DNA of 64,000 nucleotides from Oscillospiraceae bacterium (GCA_021200565.1 JAJQGJ010000012.1:133464-197463), one strand, 5' to 3'. Positions 18,627 to 28,981 are shown, numbered from the stretch's first letter. Program-made: numbers and translations. Notes: generated from the letters alone by a model not told the origin.

Positions 18627-19672
18627 CTTCTCACTCCCCTTTCTATCATTAGTATCAGCGGCAAGGCTACTCCTAAAAGCAGTATTCCGCCAGTTTTGAT
18701 TACGAGTGCAACTTCTCCATTGAAATCGATATTGAGATTATAGGCTGCGATTCCGGCTGCCAGAGTTATGGCAAGCGTGATGATTTCGCCCTTTCTGCCA
18801 TTCATGCTTTCGCTCGCTATGAAGAGATAAATTCCGCAGACCAAAGCTGCATTCATACACCAAACGAACATGTTGACGGCATCGAAGCTCATTATGAAGA
18901 CGGTTCTTGCATATGCTCCGAGTGCCAAAAGCGGATAGCCAAGGATGTCAGAAAATCTTCCGAGCACTAATATTATCAGCAGAGCAAGCAGTTCGAGCAT
19001 GACAAGCTTGAATATAAGATACCCTCCTGCCGCTTTCTTTGCGCCGTCCTTCGAGCCGTTGAGATGGGTTCCAAGAACGACCAGCATCGGGAGCCACCAG
19101 CTTGAGGACAAATCCCTTACGGCATAGTCAAGAATTGCCGGAAAGTCGTTTCCGGTTATCGGGGTGAGGTTTGACATGTTGAACGTCCCCTCGCTCACGG
19201 ATGCCATCGAGACAAAAAGCGCTATGAAAATCCAGAATACCACCGTGCCCGCTCTGGCTAAGGCTTCTATTCCAAGATGTGCGCAGTATGCGGCGGCTGC
19301 TGCTAGTATCACGATAACCGCAATCGGGCTGATGACTTTTCGAAACTCTGCGTGCATGAATTCTGCGATATACTTGATTGTTCCGGCGGCGATATAGAGA
19401 AAATAGAGGCTATATAGAGCTCTTAAGAAGGCATAGACCCGCTTTGAGCCGTGGGAAAGCTCTTTCAAAATATCGCTGCCGTTATCGATAAGAATCAGCG
19501 CCGGGAGCGACAGGGCGGCTTCTATGAGAGTTGTCAAAAGAAGCGTTGGGAGCATGAAGCTGCCGACTGAGAAGTCGTCAGAGTGGAAGACCATTGTGTG
19601 CATTATCCGGGCGAGGATGAGAAGGATAAACATCTGCCCTGAGCTTATCTTTGCCGAGATTTTTCGGTTCAT
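18608..19672 (-). CDS. GerAB/ArcD-type spore germination permease
   Basis: Multi-TM amino acid permease-like protein starting KISSGQMFILLILARI, in gerA-B-C order. Confidence 0.9.
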   Translation of the reverse strand: MNRKISAKISSGQMFILLILARIMHTMVFHSDDFSVGSFMLPTLLLTTLIEAALSLPALILIDNGSDILKELSHGSKRVYAFLRALYSLYFLYIAAGTIKYIAEFMHAEFRKVISPIAVIVILAAAAAYCAHLGIEALARAGTVVFWIFIALFVSMASVSEGTFNMSNLTPITGNDFPAILDYAVRDLSSSWWLPMLVVLGTHLNGSKDGAKKAAGGYLIFKLVMLELLALLIILVLGRFSDILGYPLLALGAYARTVFIMSFDAVNMFVWCMNAALVCGIYLFIASESMNGRKGEIITLAITLAAGIAAYNLNIDFNGEVALVIKTGGILLLGVALPLILMIERGVRRCVNSL

Positions 19673-21120
19673 TCTTCCCTCCCTGAGCCGTTCAGGCTTT
19701 CAACCGTCAGCTTCTGCTTCTGCATCTTCTTGTATCCCGAGCGCCAGAGAAGATCACGGGTTGCCTTCATCGTAAACGGTGCCACCGGTGAGAGGTACGG
19801 GACATTAAGGCAGTCGCTTGCGGAGGCGTTAACAAGAATCACGAGCGCGAAAACTGCCATTCCGAAAAAGCCAGCCAAGCCTCCGGCGAAGACTCCGATA
19901 TAGCGAAGAATTGTCAGCTGCGGATTGAGGCTTGGGAGGACGAATGAGCAGGTTGCAGTGATTCCGATTATTATGAGGAGCGGCGAGGAGATAAGCCCGC
20001 TTGTGACTGCTGCGTCGCCTATAACGAGCCCTCCGACTATCGAAACGGCACCTCCGACAGCTTTCGGAAGCCGGAGTCCGGCTTCACGCATGATCTCGAA
20101 AAGCGTCACCACTATCAGCATCTCGAGCATCAGTGGAAAAGGCGTGTCCTCCTCTGACGAGATAAGGTTGGTCATGATTGTTTTTGCAAGGATTTCGGGA
20201 TGGTGGATGGTTGCGGCGAGGTATATTCCCGGAAGAAAGCCGGCGGCAAGAAACGAAAGATACCGAAGAAGCCTCTGCAGGAAAGCAAAATAAGGCTTCT
20301 CCTCATAATCGTCAACCGCCTGGAAGTTCTCCATGAAAAGCGCCGGACAGACGACGGCAAACGGCACGCCGTCTATTAAAACTGCGATTCTGCCCTCGTT
20401 TATCTTTGCCGCTAAGGTGTCAGGTCTTTCAGTGGTCGAGCAGCCGGAGAAGAACGAGCCGGGGCTGTTCGAAAGAAACGGCTCGAGGCAGCCGGTGCCG
20501 GAAATCAGGTCGAGCCTGATTTCACTGAGGCGGGAGCGAACCTCATCAACAAGGCTTTCGGGAGCTTTGCCTGAGATGTAGACTATTGCGAGCTCGGTCT
20601 GGCTGATTTTGCCGGCTTTCATAGTTTCGAACCGAAGAAGTGGGCTCTTGATCCTGCGGCGGATGAGGGACATGCTGGTTTTCAGGTTGTCGGAGAAAGC
20701 CTCCATGCAGCCCTTGATGTTATTCTCGGTTGTCGGCTCTGAGATGCTTCGGGTCTTGAAGCCCTGTGCGCCGAACGCCACTCCCCTCTTCTCGCCGTTT
20801 ATCAAAACCACTGCAAATCCGGAGCAGAGGCGCTCGGAAACGTCAGAACAGGTTCGAAGCGGCTTACTCTCAGTTGAGAACAAGCCTTTGCGCATTAAGA
20901 AGCTGTAAATATCCGACGGCTGGGCTAAAAGCTTTTTAAAATCCATAAGAGGCGAAAAGAGCATTTTTGAGAGGTCGCCTGATGAAGTCATCCCGTCAAG
21001 AGTCAGAACGGCGCACTTTATCCCGGATGCTTCAAAGCGGACTATATTCAGATCATCAGAATTGCCGAAAAGTTCACGGATTTCCTTTAAAGAGCGTTCT
21101 AAATTCTCGCTTAAATTCAT
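19669..21120 (-). CDS. GerA-type spore germination protein (GerAA/SpoVAF family)
   Basis: GRIAVLIDGVPFAVVCPALFMENFQAVDDYEEKPYFA, LLRYLSFLAAGFLPGIYLAATIHHPE. Confidence 0.95.
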   Translation of the reverse strand: MNLSENLERSLKEIRELFGNSDDLNIVRFEASGIKCAVLTLDGMTSSGDLSKMLFSPLMDFKKLLAQPSDIYSFLMRKGLFSTESKPLRTCSDVSERLCSGFAVVLINGEKRGVAFGAQGFKTRSISEPTTENNIKGCMEAFSDNLKTSMSLIRRRIKSPLLRFETMKAGKISQTELAIVYISGKAPESLVDEVRSRLSEIRLDLISGTGCLEPFLSNSPGSFFSGCSTTERPDTLAAKINEGRIAVLIDGVPFAVVCPALFMENFQAVDDYEEKPYFAFLQRLLRYLSFLAAGFLPGIYLAATIHHPEILAKTIMTNLISSEEDTPFPLMLEMLIVVTLFEIMREAGLRLPKAVGGAVSIVGGLVIGDAAVTSGLISSPLLIIIGITATCSFVLPSLNPQLTILRYIGVFAGGLAGFFGMAVFALVILVNASASDCLNVPYLSPVAPFTMKATRDLLWRSGYKKMQKQKLTVESLNGSGREE

Positions 21121-21226
21121 TCTATCACCCTTTCATTTCTGATTAGTTTTTGCAGAGAAGCGCCGGATATTCGGAGGCTTCCTGGCAAAAATATACCCAA
21201 GAATCACTGAAAGGATCAAAGCAGCC

Positions 21227-21904
21227 ATGCTCATAGTTTTCATAAGAGGAATTCTTGTCTACTTCCTCGTCATATTCGCAACCCGGGTTATGGGTAAAAG
21301 ACAGCTTGGCGAGCTTTCGCCGTCCGAGCTCGTCATCACAATTCTCATTTCGAACATAGCCACCCTTGCAATGGAAGACCCGGAGGCTTCGCTGATAACA
21401 GGAGTAGTTCCAATCCTGACTCTTGTCTGCCTCGACATCTTAGCCTCTTTTGCGGCGCTCAAATCAAGAAAGCTAAGGCATGTCATTTCCGGCAGACCGA
21501 AAGTCATAATTTCCGGAGGGAAACTCAACCAGTCGGTCATGAAAGAGCTTCGGTTCACGGTTGACGACGTCTGCTCGGCGCTCAGGAACAGCGGAGTTTT
21601 CGACATCGATGAGGTGCAATATGCGGTTGTAGAGACAACCGGAACTATAAGCGTTCTGCTGAAAGCCGGGAACCGTCCCGTAACCCAGGAGACAATTATC
21701 ACTCCCGATGAGACGGGTGACCCGCCGCAGGTTCTTATTTCTGATGGCGACATCATCGCAAGCGGCATGAGCGGCGCAGGGCTTGACGAAAAGGAGCTCA
21801 GAAAAGAGCTGAAGCGGAAGCACCTTGAGCCGGGAGATGTTCTTCTTTGCATGCTTCGCCCGGACAAGAGTCTTTATATAATCCCGAAGGAGGCTGAAAA
21901 GTGA
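21227..21904 (+). CDS. DUF421 (YetF-like) membrane protein
   Basis: FATRVMGKRQLGELSPSELVITILISNIATLAMED. Confidence 0.93.
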   Translation: MLIVFIRGILVYFLVIFATRVMGKRQLGELSPSELVITILISNIATLAMEDPEASLITGVVPILTLVCLDILASFAALKSRKLRHVISGRPKVIISGGKLNQSVMKELRFTVDDVCSALRNSGVFDIDEVQYAVVETTGTISVLLKAGNRPVTQETIITPDETGDPPQVLISDGDIIASGMSGAGLDEKELRKELKRKHLEPGDVLLCMLRPDKSLYIIPKEAEK

Positions 21905-22269
21905 AAAGGATTCTTATCAGCATCATAATAATTGCCGCCATCATTGCGGCAGGGTGCTTCGCAATCGCAGGAATTGAGGCGGAAAATGCCAAAATCTATG
22001 GAGCTATTGAGGAGGTTCTTAATTCCGAAAGTGAGGAAGAGGCTGCGGCGGCTGTCGAAGAGCTTGAGGATGCCTTCAGGGAGTATTCGAAACGGCTTTC
22101 CTGCATTGTGGATGAGGATATTTTGGAGGAGATGGAGGGAGCAGTCTGCATGCTCAAGCCGATGCTGCAGTCTGATTCGGACGAATTCACGGCGCAATGC
22201 GAGCTCATCCGCTCATATGCAAAAAGAATCCTCGATCGGGAGATTCCCAGCCCCGGGAGGATACTATGA
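21901..22269 (+). CDS. DUF4363-like protein
   Basis: Overlaps the YetF-like gene; N-terminal TM plus helical region typical of DUF4363. Confidence 0.7.
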   Translation: MKRILISIIIIAAIIAAGCFAIAGIEAENAKIYGAIEEVLNSESEEEAAAAVEELEDAFREYSKRLSCIVDEDILEEMEGAVCMLKPMLQSDSDEFTAQCELIRSYAKRILDREIPSPGRIL

Positions 22270-22401
22270 TTAAGCTTAAGTTAAAAGAAAGCGAAGTTAA
22301 AATTCGTGATTTTCTGTTGCAAAAGTCCTGAAAATATGCTATAATTACTTCAGGATAAATATCACAAGGCAGTGACCTACTCTACTGGAGGGATGACTAT
22401 C

Positions 22402-22848
22402 ATGAAATGCCCGTTCTGCGGTTATGACGACACCAAGGTTATCGATTCACGCCCGAGCGATGAGAAGATTCGCCGCCGCAGGGAATGCTCCCAGTGCGGC
22501 AAAAGGTTCACGACCTATGAGGTTGTCGAGAAGCCAGTTCTGATGGTCATCAAAAAAGATGGCAGCTATGAGCCGTTCATGAGAGGCAAGGTCATCGTCG
22601 GCATCACATCAGCCACCAAAAAGCGTGCTATAAGTCCCGAAACCATCGAGCACATTGTCGACGACATCGAAAACCGTCTCGCAAACGAGATGAGAACCGA
22701 GATAACAACTGCCGAAATTGGCGACAGCGTACTTTCAGCCCTCAAGGACATCGATCTTGTGGCGTATGTCAGGTTTGCGTCTATCTATAAGGAGTTTGAC
22801 GACCCGGAAAGCTTTGTCAAGGTCATCACAGAGCTCAGCGAAGGATAA
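22402..22848 (+). CDS. nrdR: Transcriptional repressor NrdR
   Basis: MKCPFCGYDDTKVIDSRPSDEKIRRRRECSQCGKRFTTYE. Confidence 0.97.
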   Translation: MKCPFCGYDDTKVIDSRPSDEKIRRRRECSQCGKRFTTYEVVEKPVLMVIKKDGSYEPFMRGKVIVGITSATKKRAISPETIEHIVDDIENRLANEMRTEITTAEIGDSVLSALKDIDLVAYVRFASIYKEFDDPESFVKVITELSEG

Positions 22849-22853
22849 ATATT

Positions 22854-22882
22854 TCCCGCAGAAATACTGCGGGATTTTTTTA
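22854..22882 (+). terminator. Rho-independent terminator after nrdR
   Basis: CCCGCAgaaatacTGCGGGATTTTTTT. Confidence 0.85.
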
Positions 22883-22981
22883 TGGAAACTGTTGACATGA
22901 AGTGGCTATTTAGATATAATAGCTTTAGAAGCTTTTAGGAATGTTTCTTAAAAATGATTTTACATGAAAGGATGACTTTAA

Positions 22982-23137
22982 ATGAAATATGTATGTTCAG
23001 TATGCGGTTATGTTTATGATGAGGAATTGGGAGATCCCGACAACGGAATAGCTCCCGGCACAAAGTTTGAAGATCTCCCTGAAGATTTCACCTGCCCTCT
23101 TTGCGGAGTCGGCAAGGATATGTTTGAGGAAGAATGA
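22982..23137 (+). CDS. Rubredoxin (51 aa, below ORF-track cutoff)
   Basis: [51 protein letters not shown]; two CxxCG knuckles. Confidence 0.97.
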   Translation: MKYVCSVCGYVYDEELGDPDNGIAPGTKFEDLPEDFTCPLCGVGKDMFEEE

Positions 23138-23138
23138 C

Positions 23139-23188
23139 CCCTCCACCGGCTTCGCCGGTCCCCCTCCCCTAAGCTTAGGGGAGGCAAT
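23139..23188. repeat. Palindromic repeat ccaccggcttcgccggtcccc...ctaagcttag
   Basis: Two perfect hairpins; similar block at 15738. Confidence 0.65.
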
Positions 23189-23202
23189 AACCTCAAGAGA
23201 GG

Positions 23203-24411
23203 ATGAAAAAATTGTATTGCATAAGAAATGTAACCCCCGATCTTCTCTGGGTCGGTGGAGATGACAGGCGGCTCGCTATGTTTGAGGGCGTCTATTCGGT
23301 GCCGGATGGGGTTTCTTATAATTCTTATCTTCTGTTAGATGAGAAAACAGTGCTTTTTGACACCGTTGACCATGCAGTTGAAAAAGTATTCTTGGAGAAC
23401 GTTGAGCATGGCTTGGGCGGCAGAAGCCTCGACTATCTCGTAATTCACCACATGGAGCCTGACCATTCTGCCACCATGAAGGCAATTCTCATGATGTACC
23501 CCGACGTGACTGTTGTCTGCAACAAGAAAATTCAGGGGATGATAAACCAGTTCTTCGGCGAAAATGTCGTCAAGAACTATCACCTTGTCGGCGAGGGAGA
23601 CACTCTCGAGACGGGTAAGCACAAGCTCTCCTTCCTGATGGCTCCGATGGTTCACTGGCCCGAGGTTATGGTGAGCTACGATTCGACGGACAAGATTCTC
23701 TTCTCGGCTGACGCTTTCGGCACTTTCGGAGCGCTCAACGGTGCACTCTTTGCCGATGAGGTCGACTTCTTCGGGGATTATCTCGGTGAGGCGAGGAGAT
23801 ACTACACAAATATTGTCGGAAAGTATGGCACTCAGGTTCAGGCTCTTCTCAAGAAAGCCGCTGCTGTCGAAATAGACATGATTTGCCCGCTCCACGGCTT
23901 TGTCTGGAGAAGAAATATCGGCGACTATATCGAGAAGTACCAGCAGTGGTCACTCTATGAGCCGGAGGTCACTGGCGTTATGATCGCCTATGCTTCCGTC
24001 TACGGCAACACCGAGAATGCCGCCAATATCTTAGCATGCAAGCTCCGTGAAAAGGGCATCAGGACAAAAATGTTTGACGTTTCGGTGACTGCTTCCTCTG
24101 AGATAGTTGCTGCGGCGTTTGAATACAGCCACCTTGTTTTCGCATCAACCACCTACAACGCCGGAATATTCATCAGCATGGACGAGCTTCTTCGGGACAT
24201 CGCTTCGCATAATCTTCAGAACAGAACCGTTGCATTCATAGAGAACGGCTCCTGGGCTGCCACCAGCGGCAAACTTATGCGTGAAATTATCGGCGGGCTC
24301 AAGAATATGAACATCCTTGAGAGCACAGTTTCCATCAAGTCGTCCCTCAAGGAAAGCCAGCTCAGTGAGATTGATGCTCTTGTTGATGCCATTGCCGAAA
24401 CGATTCAGTAA
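23203..24411 (+). CDS. Flavodiiron protein (FprA-type A flavoprotein)
   Basis: HHMEPDHSATM diiron motif, SADAFGTFGAL, C-terminal flavodoxin IAYASVYGNTENAA; downstream of rubredoxin. Confidence 0.95.
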   Translation: MKKLYCIRNVTPDLLWVGGDDRRLAMFEGVYSVPDGVSYNSYLLLDEKTVLFDTVDHAVEKVFLENVEHGLGGRSLDYLVIHHMEPDHSATMKAILMMYPDVTVVCNKKIQGMINQFFGENVVKNYHLVGEGDTLETGKHKLSFLMAPMVHWPEVMVSYDSTDKILFSADAFGTFGALNGALFADEVDFFGDYLGEARRYYTNIVGKYGTQVQALLKKAAAVEIDMICPLHGFVWRRNIGDYIEKYQQWSLYEPEVTGVMIAYASVYGNTENAANILACKLREKGIRTKMFDVSVTASSEIVAAAFEYSHLVFASTTYNAGIFISMDELLRDIASHNLQNRTVAFIENGSWAATSGKLMREIIGGLKNMNILESTVSIKSSLKESQLSEIDALVDAIAETIQ

Positions 24412-24417
24412 TTAGTA

Positions 24418-24457
24418 AAGCCTACGGTTGTAAAATTGCAACGGTAGGCTTTTTTAA
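24418..24457 (+). terminator. Rho-independent terminator
   Basis: AAGCCTACGGTTG-taaaatt-GCAACGGTAGGCTTTTTT. Confidence 0.9.
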
Positions 24458-24458
24458 A

Positions 24459-24494
24459 TAATTACGCATTAAGCATTACGAATTACGCATTAAA
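24459..24494. repeat. ATTACGCATT-type short repeat (also 37602, 41539, 62046)
   Basis: attacgcattaagcattacgaattacgcatt. Confidence 0.75.
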
Positions 24495-24495
24495 T

Positions 24496-25251
24496 TCAGT
24501 ACGGACTATCAAACTCCGCTTCGGCTTTCTCTACCGCTTCTTCAAGCGTCATGCCGGTGAAGTTCTGGGCTCCTAAGTATCTTCCCGACTTCTTGTCATC
24601 GACGAAGACGCCGACCACTGCGCCGGGGATTGCACTTTCTGGTGCATTCGGGGCATAAGGACCGCCTAAGTCAGTACGGCACCAGCCGGGGTCCGTCAGA
24701 TTAATCATGACATTCGTGCCCTGAAGCTTCGAGCCAAGGTCGATTGTCACCTTGTCAAGAGCCGCTTTGCTTGCAGAATAGCCAGCCTGCTCGGGCTCAA
24801 GCCTGATGCCGCTGGTGGTGTTCAGGATTCGCCCGAAGCCTCGCTCAATCATCTTCGGCAGGAAGTGATAGCAGATCATGATGGGCGAAACGGTGTTTAT
24901 AAGAAAGCTCTCGGTGTAGTCTGACACAGGAGTTTTACAGTAATCAACCCGATAGGCAATCTGAAGCCCAGCATTGTTTAGGATGAGATCAACCGGCGTG
25001 CCACGCTCGTCTATTTCATGAAGCATAGCCTCGACTTCATCTGGCTTCGAGAGCTCAGCAGCCACTGAATAAGCATCGACTCCCTTTGCCTTGACTTCTT
25101 CAAGAAGTCCCTCGGTGTGTTCAAGTTTTCTGCTGTGAAGAATGAGATTGCAGCCCTGCTCCGCTAAGAAGAGCGATACAAGCCGTCCGATTCCTCTGCT
25201 CGAGCCGGTCACAAGTGCCCAGCGATTTTTTACGTTTACCATCTGCTTCAC
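24496..25251 (-). CDS. Short-chain dehydrogenase/reductase
   Basis: ALVTGSSRGIGRLV, LILNNAG, SAGYSASKAAL-type YxxxK motif. Confidence 0.92.
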   Translation of the reverse strand: MKQMVNVKNRWALVTGSSRGIGRLVSLFLAEQGCNLILHSRKLEHTEGLLEEVKAKGVDAYSVAAELSKPDEVEAMLHEIDERGTPVDLILNNAGLQIAYRVDYCKTPVSDYTESFLINTVSPIMICYHFLPKMIERGFGRILNTTSGIRLEPEQAGYSASKAALDKVTIDLGSKLQGTNVMINLTDPGWCRTDLGGPYAPNAPESAIPGAVVGVFVDDKKSGRYLGAQNFTGMTLEEAVEKAEAEFDSPY

Positions 25252-25254
25252 CTT

Positions 25255-26043
25255 TCATTTCTGTTTCGAAATTATCCCGCTTTCGGCTATTATATTCATA
25301 TTTCCGGCTACTACTGATGTCTTTTCGAGGGACAGCCTGACTTCCTGACCGGAAAGATTGACTAAGCTTCCGCCGCTTTCTTTTAGTATGAGTGCTGCCG
25401 CAGCATAGTCCCATGGCGAAAGCGTCGCCTCGAAATAGAGCCCCGCCCTGCCGCATGCGACGTGGCAGATGTCGAGAGCTGCAGAGCCCATCCGTCGGAT
25501 GTCCTGGCATTTTCCGAAGACTTTTCTCAGCAGTTCAAACGTCAGATCCGTGAGCTCCGGATTATATGGAGCCGTCCCGAAAAGGACGATTGAATTGCCA
25601 AGAGGCGCATCGCTCACATGGATCGGCTTGCCGTTCAGCAATGCATCCTCGCCCGCTTTAGCCTCAAAAAATTCATCGGCATTCGGGTCGTAAACTGCGC
25701 CGTAGAAAGGCTCGCCGTGCTTGTACCAGGCGACGGAAATCGCACAGTTGCCCATCTGGTGGATGAAATTTGTGGTGCCGTCAATCGGGTCGATGATAAA
25801 TGTGTCATCGGCTTTTATGTTGCCCTTTTCCGCCGACTCCTCCGAAACGAACTCCGCACCGGGAACAAGCTCCGAAATGGCAGCAATAAGCCTCTCCTGA
25901 ACCTGCCTGTCATACTGAGTGACAAGGTCTTTCGCCGAGGTTTTCTCGGTGATCTGAAGGTCAGCGGCAGAGAGGATTATCTTGGAGGTAGAAAGGATGG
26001 TGTGGCGGAGGGAGGAAATTGTGAAGAACAGTGATTCTGACAT
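25255..26043 (-). CDS. Inositol monophosphatase family protein
   Basis: FVSEESAEKG, IDPIDGTTNFIHQ, LSPWDYAAAALILKESGG. Confidence 0.93.
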   Translation of the reverse strand: MSESLFFTISSLRHTILSTSKIILSAADLQITEKTSAKDLVTQYDRQVQERLIAAISELVPGAEFVSEESAEKGNIKADDTFIIDPIDGTTNFIHQMGNCAISVAWYKHGEPFYGAVYDPNADEFFEAKAGEDALLNGKPIHVSDAPLGNSIVLFGTAPYNPELTDLTFELLRKVFGKCQDIRRMGSAALDICHVACGRAGLYFEATLSPWDYAAAALILKESGGSLVNLSGQEVRLSLEKTSVVAGNMNIIAESGIISKQK

Positions 26044-26080
26044 AGTTGTTTCTCCCGAGTAAAATTCCCTTATTTATTCA

Positions 26081-26815
26081 TTACTCACTATACAAAAACG
26101 TCTCAAACCTCTTCAGCTTAAACCGATTGATCCTGTTCAGCCGGTCAATTCTTGCCTTGGTTTCCGGCTCGGGCTCGATTCCTTCACGGATATACTCATC
26201 AAGCTCCTTATAGGTGAAGCCTAGGTTATCCTCATCGGTCTTGCCGCAAAGACCGTCAAGCGGCGGCTTTTCAACGAACTTTTCGGGAAGCCCCAAGTAC
26301 CTTCCGATAGCCTTGACCTCCTGAACGGTGAAATTGGAAATCGGTCCGAAATCCCCTGCGCCGTCGCCATAGAGCGTCGCATAGCCGACCCAGTCTTCAG
26401 ACAGATTACAGGTGTTGGCAACTCTGCCGTTATTACTCTGCGCAACGGCATAAAGAACGGTCATCCTGACTCTCGGAGGAATATTGGTGGAGGTTGCAAC
26501 AGACGGTTCAAAGCCGAGAGACTTCTTGAGAGCCTCGACAGTCTCGCCGATGTTGACTTCAATACTGCGAATACCGAGTATCTCGCAGAGCTCCCGTGAA
26601 TACCCGATGTCGAACTGCTCTCCCTGCGGCATAAGAACGCCTATGACACGCTCTTTTCCGAGAGCCTTGACGAGGAGTGCAGCCGTTACCGAGCTGTCCT
26701 TTCCTCCGGAAATGCCTAAAACTGCGTTGCAGTCGGGACCATTCTTAGAGAACCAGTCTCTGATCCATTCAACGCAGGCTTCTGCCGCTTTTGAAGCTGT
26801 GAATGTGTATGACAT
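26081..26815 (-). CDS. nadE: NH3-dependent NAD synthase
   Basis: LGISGGKDSSVTAAL PP-loop; GYATLYGDGAGDFGPIS. Confidence 0.93.
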   Translation of the reverse strand: MSYTFTASKAAEACVEWIRDWFSKNGPDCNAVLGISGGKDSSVTAALLVKALGKERVIGVLMPQGEQFDIGYSRELCEILGIRSIEVNIGETVEALKKSLGFEPSVATSTNIPPRVRMTVLYAVAQSNNGRVANTCNLSEDWVGYATLYGDGAGDFGPISNFTVQEVKAIGRYLGLPEKFVEKPPLDGLCGKTDEDNLGFTYKELDEYIREGIEPEPETKARIDRLNRINRFKLKRFETFLYSE

Positions 26816-26895
26816 GATAAAATCCCCTTTGTGATGCGTACCCTCTCTGTCAGCTTCGCTGACATCTCCCCCAGAGGGGGAGACAAGTTACTATT

Positions 26896-27189
26896 CTACC
26901 AAAGAAATTGCGAGAGGAAAAATGCCGATATTGCTAATTGCAAACCGAACGCTATGATGTTTATAGCCCAAAAATACCAGTGCTTCGTTTTGTGGCGGAA
27001 GAGGTGCATTCCGAGTAGTGCTCCTGCTGCTCCGCCGATGAAGCCTAAAGTGAGAAGAGCTTTTTCGCTGATGCGCCACTCTCCTCTCTTCGCACGTCTC
27101 TTATCGATGCCATACATCACGAAAGTAGCGAAGCTCATCAACAGAAGATAGCCAAAATACATCAGTACGAAAAAGCTCTCATAAATCAT
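26896..27189 (-). CDS. DUF1294 membrane protein
   Basis: MYGIDKRRAKRGEWRISEKALLTLGFIGGAAGALLGMHLFRHKTKHWYF. Confidence 0.92.
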   Translation of the reverse strand: MIYESFFVLMYFGYLLLMSFATFVMYGIDKRRAKRGEWRISEKALLTLGFIGGAAGALLGMHLFRHKTKHWYFWAINIIAFGLQLAISAFFLSQFLW

Positions 27190-27190
27190 A

Positions 27191-28402
27191 TTACTTGTTC
27201 TCCGAAACTACTGCGAGGGTGTCACGGGCGATAAGAAGCTCCTCATTTGTGGGAACGATCCAGACCTCAACCTTAGAGTTCTCAGTGGAAATCTTCACGA
27301 GCTTGCCACGGGTGTGGCTGTTGAGCTCTTCGTCGATCTCGATGCCCATATAGCTCATGTCCTTGCAGACTCCGCCTCTTACTTCCGAAGAATTCTCGCC
27401 GATACCGCCGGTGAAGAGAATAGCGTCGAGACCGTTCATTGCAGCAGCATATCCGCCGATATACTTCTTGATCTGGTATGTGAGAATATCGAGGGTGATC
27501 TGTGCTCTCTCGTTGCCCTCGGCTGCTGCTGCGCAGATTTCACGGTTATCGGAGCCAACTCCGCTCATGCCTAAGAAGCCGGACTTCTTGTTCATATACT
27601 CGCTCATCTCGTGAGCTGAGAAGCCGTGCTTTTCCATGACATAGGTGACAGCCGATGGGTCAACGCTTCCGCATCTTGTGCCCATGAGAAGACCGTCCAA
27701 AGGCGTGAAGCCCATTGTGGTGTCAACCGACTTTCCGCCATCAACAGCGGTGATGGATGAGCCGTTTCCGAGGTGGCAGGAAACTATCTTGAGTTCTGAT
27801 AAAGGCTTGCCCATAGCGTCGGAAAGAGCCTTGGTTACGAATCTGTGAGAGGTGCCGTGGAAGCCGTACTTTCTCACCTGATAATTCTTATAGTCCTCAT
27901 AAGGAAGACCGAACATATAAGCCTTCGGGGGCATTGTCTGGTGGAAAGCGGTGTCGAAGACTGCAACCTGGGGAGTGCCGGGAGCCAAGACCTTCTTGCA
28001 CGCACGAAGTGCGAGTGCATTCGGATGATTGTGAACAGGTGCGAGCTCAGACAGAGCATCGATGTCCTCGATGACCTTGTCGGTGACTAAAGTTGTCTCC
28101 TTATAGAGCTCGCCGCCGTGAACAACTCTGTGTCCGACAGCACTGATTTCGCTCATAGAGTCAATAACCTTGCCCTCGCCGGAGGTCAAGACCTCAACAA
28201 GCTTCTCGAAAGCTTCCGTGTGGGTGGGGAAACTGACATCTTCACTGATTTCAACGCCCTTTGAGGGAACCTTATGGGAAAGATGTCCGTCAATTCCGAT
28301 TCTGTCGCAGTTGCCCTTTGCAAGAACCGATTCATCATCCATATTGAGAAGCTGATACTTAAGTGAAGAGCTTCCCGCATTTACTACCAATACTAAATTC
28401 AT
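27191..28402 (-). CDS. ackA: Acetate kinase
   Basis: MNLVLVVNAGSSSLKYQLL, FDTAFHQTMP, HLGNGSSITAVDGGKSVDTTMGFTPL, FTGGIGENS. Confidence 0.97.
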   Translation of the reverse strand: MNLVLVVNAGSSSLKYQLLNMDDESVLAKGNCDRIGIDGHLSHKVPSKGVEISEDVSFPTHTEAFEKLVEVLTSGEGKVIDSMSEISAVGHRVVHGGELYKETTLVTDKVIEDIDALSELAPVHNHPNALALRACKKVLAPGTPQVAVFDTAFHQTMPPKAYMFGLPYEDYKNYQVRKYGFHGTSHRFVTKALSDAMGKPLSELKIVSCHLGNGSSITAVDGGKSVDTTMGFTPLDGLLMGTRCGSVDPSAVTYVMEKHGFSAHEMSEYMNKKSGFLGMSGVGSDNREICAAAAEGNERAQITLDILTYQIKKYIGGYAAAMNGLDAILFTGGIGENSSEVRGGVCKDMSYMGIEIDEELNSHTRGKLVKISTENSKVEVWIVPTNEELLIARDTLAVVSENK

Positions 28403-28492
28403 AAATAACTTCCTTTCGGTTTGAAGTATTATTTCCATAAAAATTATACAATATGAGGCGGGAAAAATCAAGAGAAAGTGCGGATTTCGCAG

Positions 28493-28981
28493 TTATTTTT
28501 CGTATCGGATAAAGTAGCAGTCGTCGTCTTCCCGATACTCCGTTTTTCTGAACCCGTGCCGCTCATAGAAACGAGCCGCACCTTCGTTGTCCTCGTGAAC
28601 CCCGAGGGCAATCGGTCGGACGCCGTATTCGTCATAAATCGCCTTTATTACCGTCTCAAGGACATAACCGCCGATGCCGAGATTACGATAGCAGTTGTCG
28701 ATGATGAAGTTCATAAGCCTGTAGAAGGGCTGTTCGCTCATTTCCGGCGGGTCGGTCTCCCACGGTATCGCCTCGCCCAGAAGAATCACGCCGATATAGA
28801 CATCATCGCAAATAATCGCATAGGTGTGCCCGATGCAACCGTGTTCCAAGCCGTACTGCGTATACTCCATAATGGTGTCCATATCGTCGACCCAGTCCTC
28901 GCTGATGTCCTCCCGGTGGATGGCTTTCACCCTATCTATATTCTCGGGCGTGAGGTATTCAAGTTTTAATCTCTGGTTCAT
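28493..28981 (-). CDS. GNAT family N-acetyltransferase
   Basis: NLGIGGYVLETVIKAI...ALGVHEDNEGAARFYERHGFRKTEY. Confidence 0.9.
   Translation of the reverse strand: MNQRLKLEYLTPENIDRVKAIHREDISEDWVDDMDTIMEYTQYGLEHGCIGHTYAIICDDVYIGVILLGEAIPWETDPPEMSEQPFYRLMNFIIDNCYRNLGIGGYVLETVIKAIYDEYGVRPIALGVHEDNEGAARFYERHGFRKTEYREDDDCYFIRYEK

Noticed and set aside
21259-21867. 202-aa minus-strand ORF
   Set aside because: Antisense to the YetF-like gene; Ser/Thr-rich shadow translation.
22982-24411. Rubredoxin plus flavodiiron pair as a new defence module
   Set aside because: A well-known O2/NO detoxification pairing in anaerobes.
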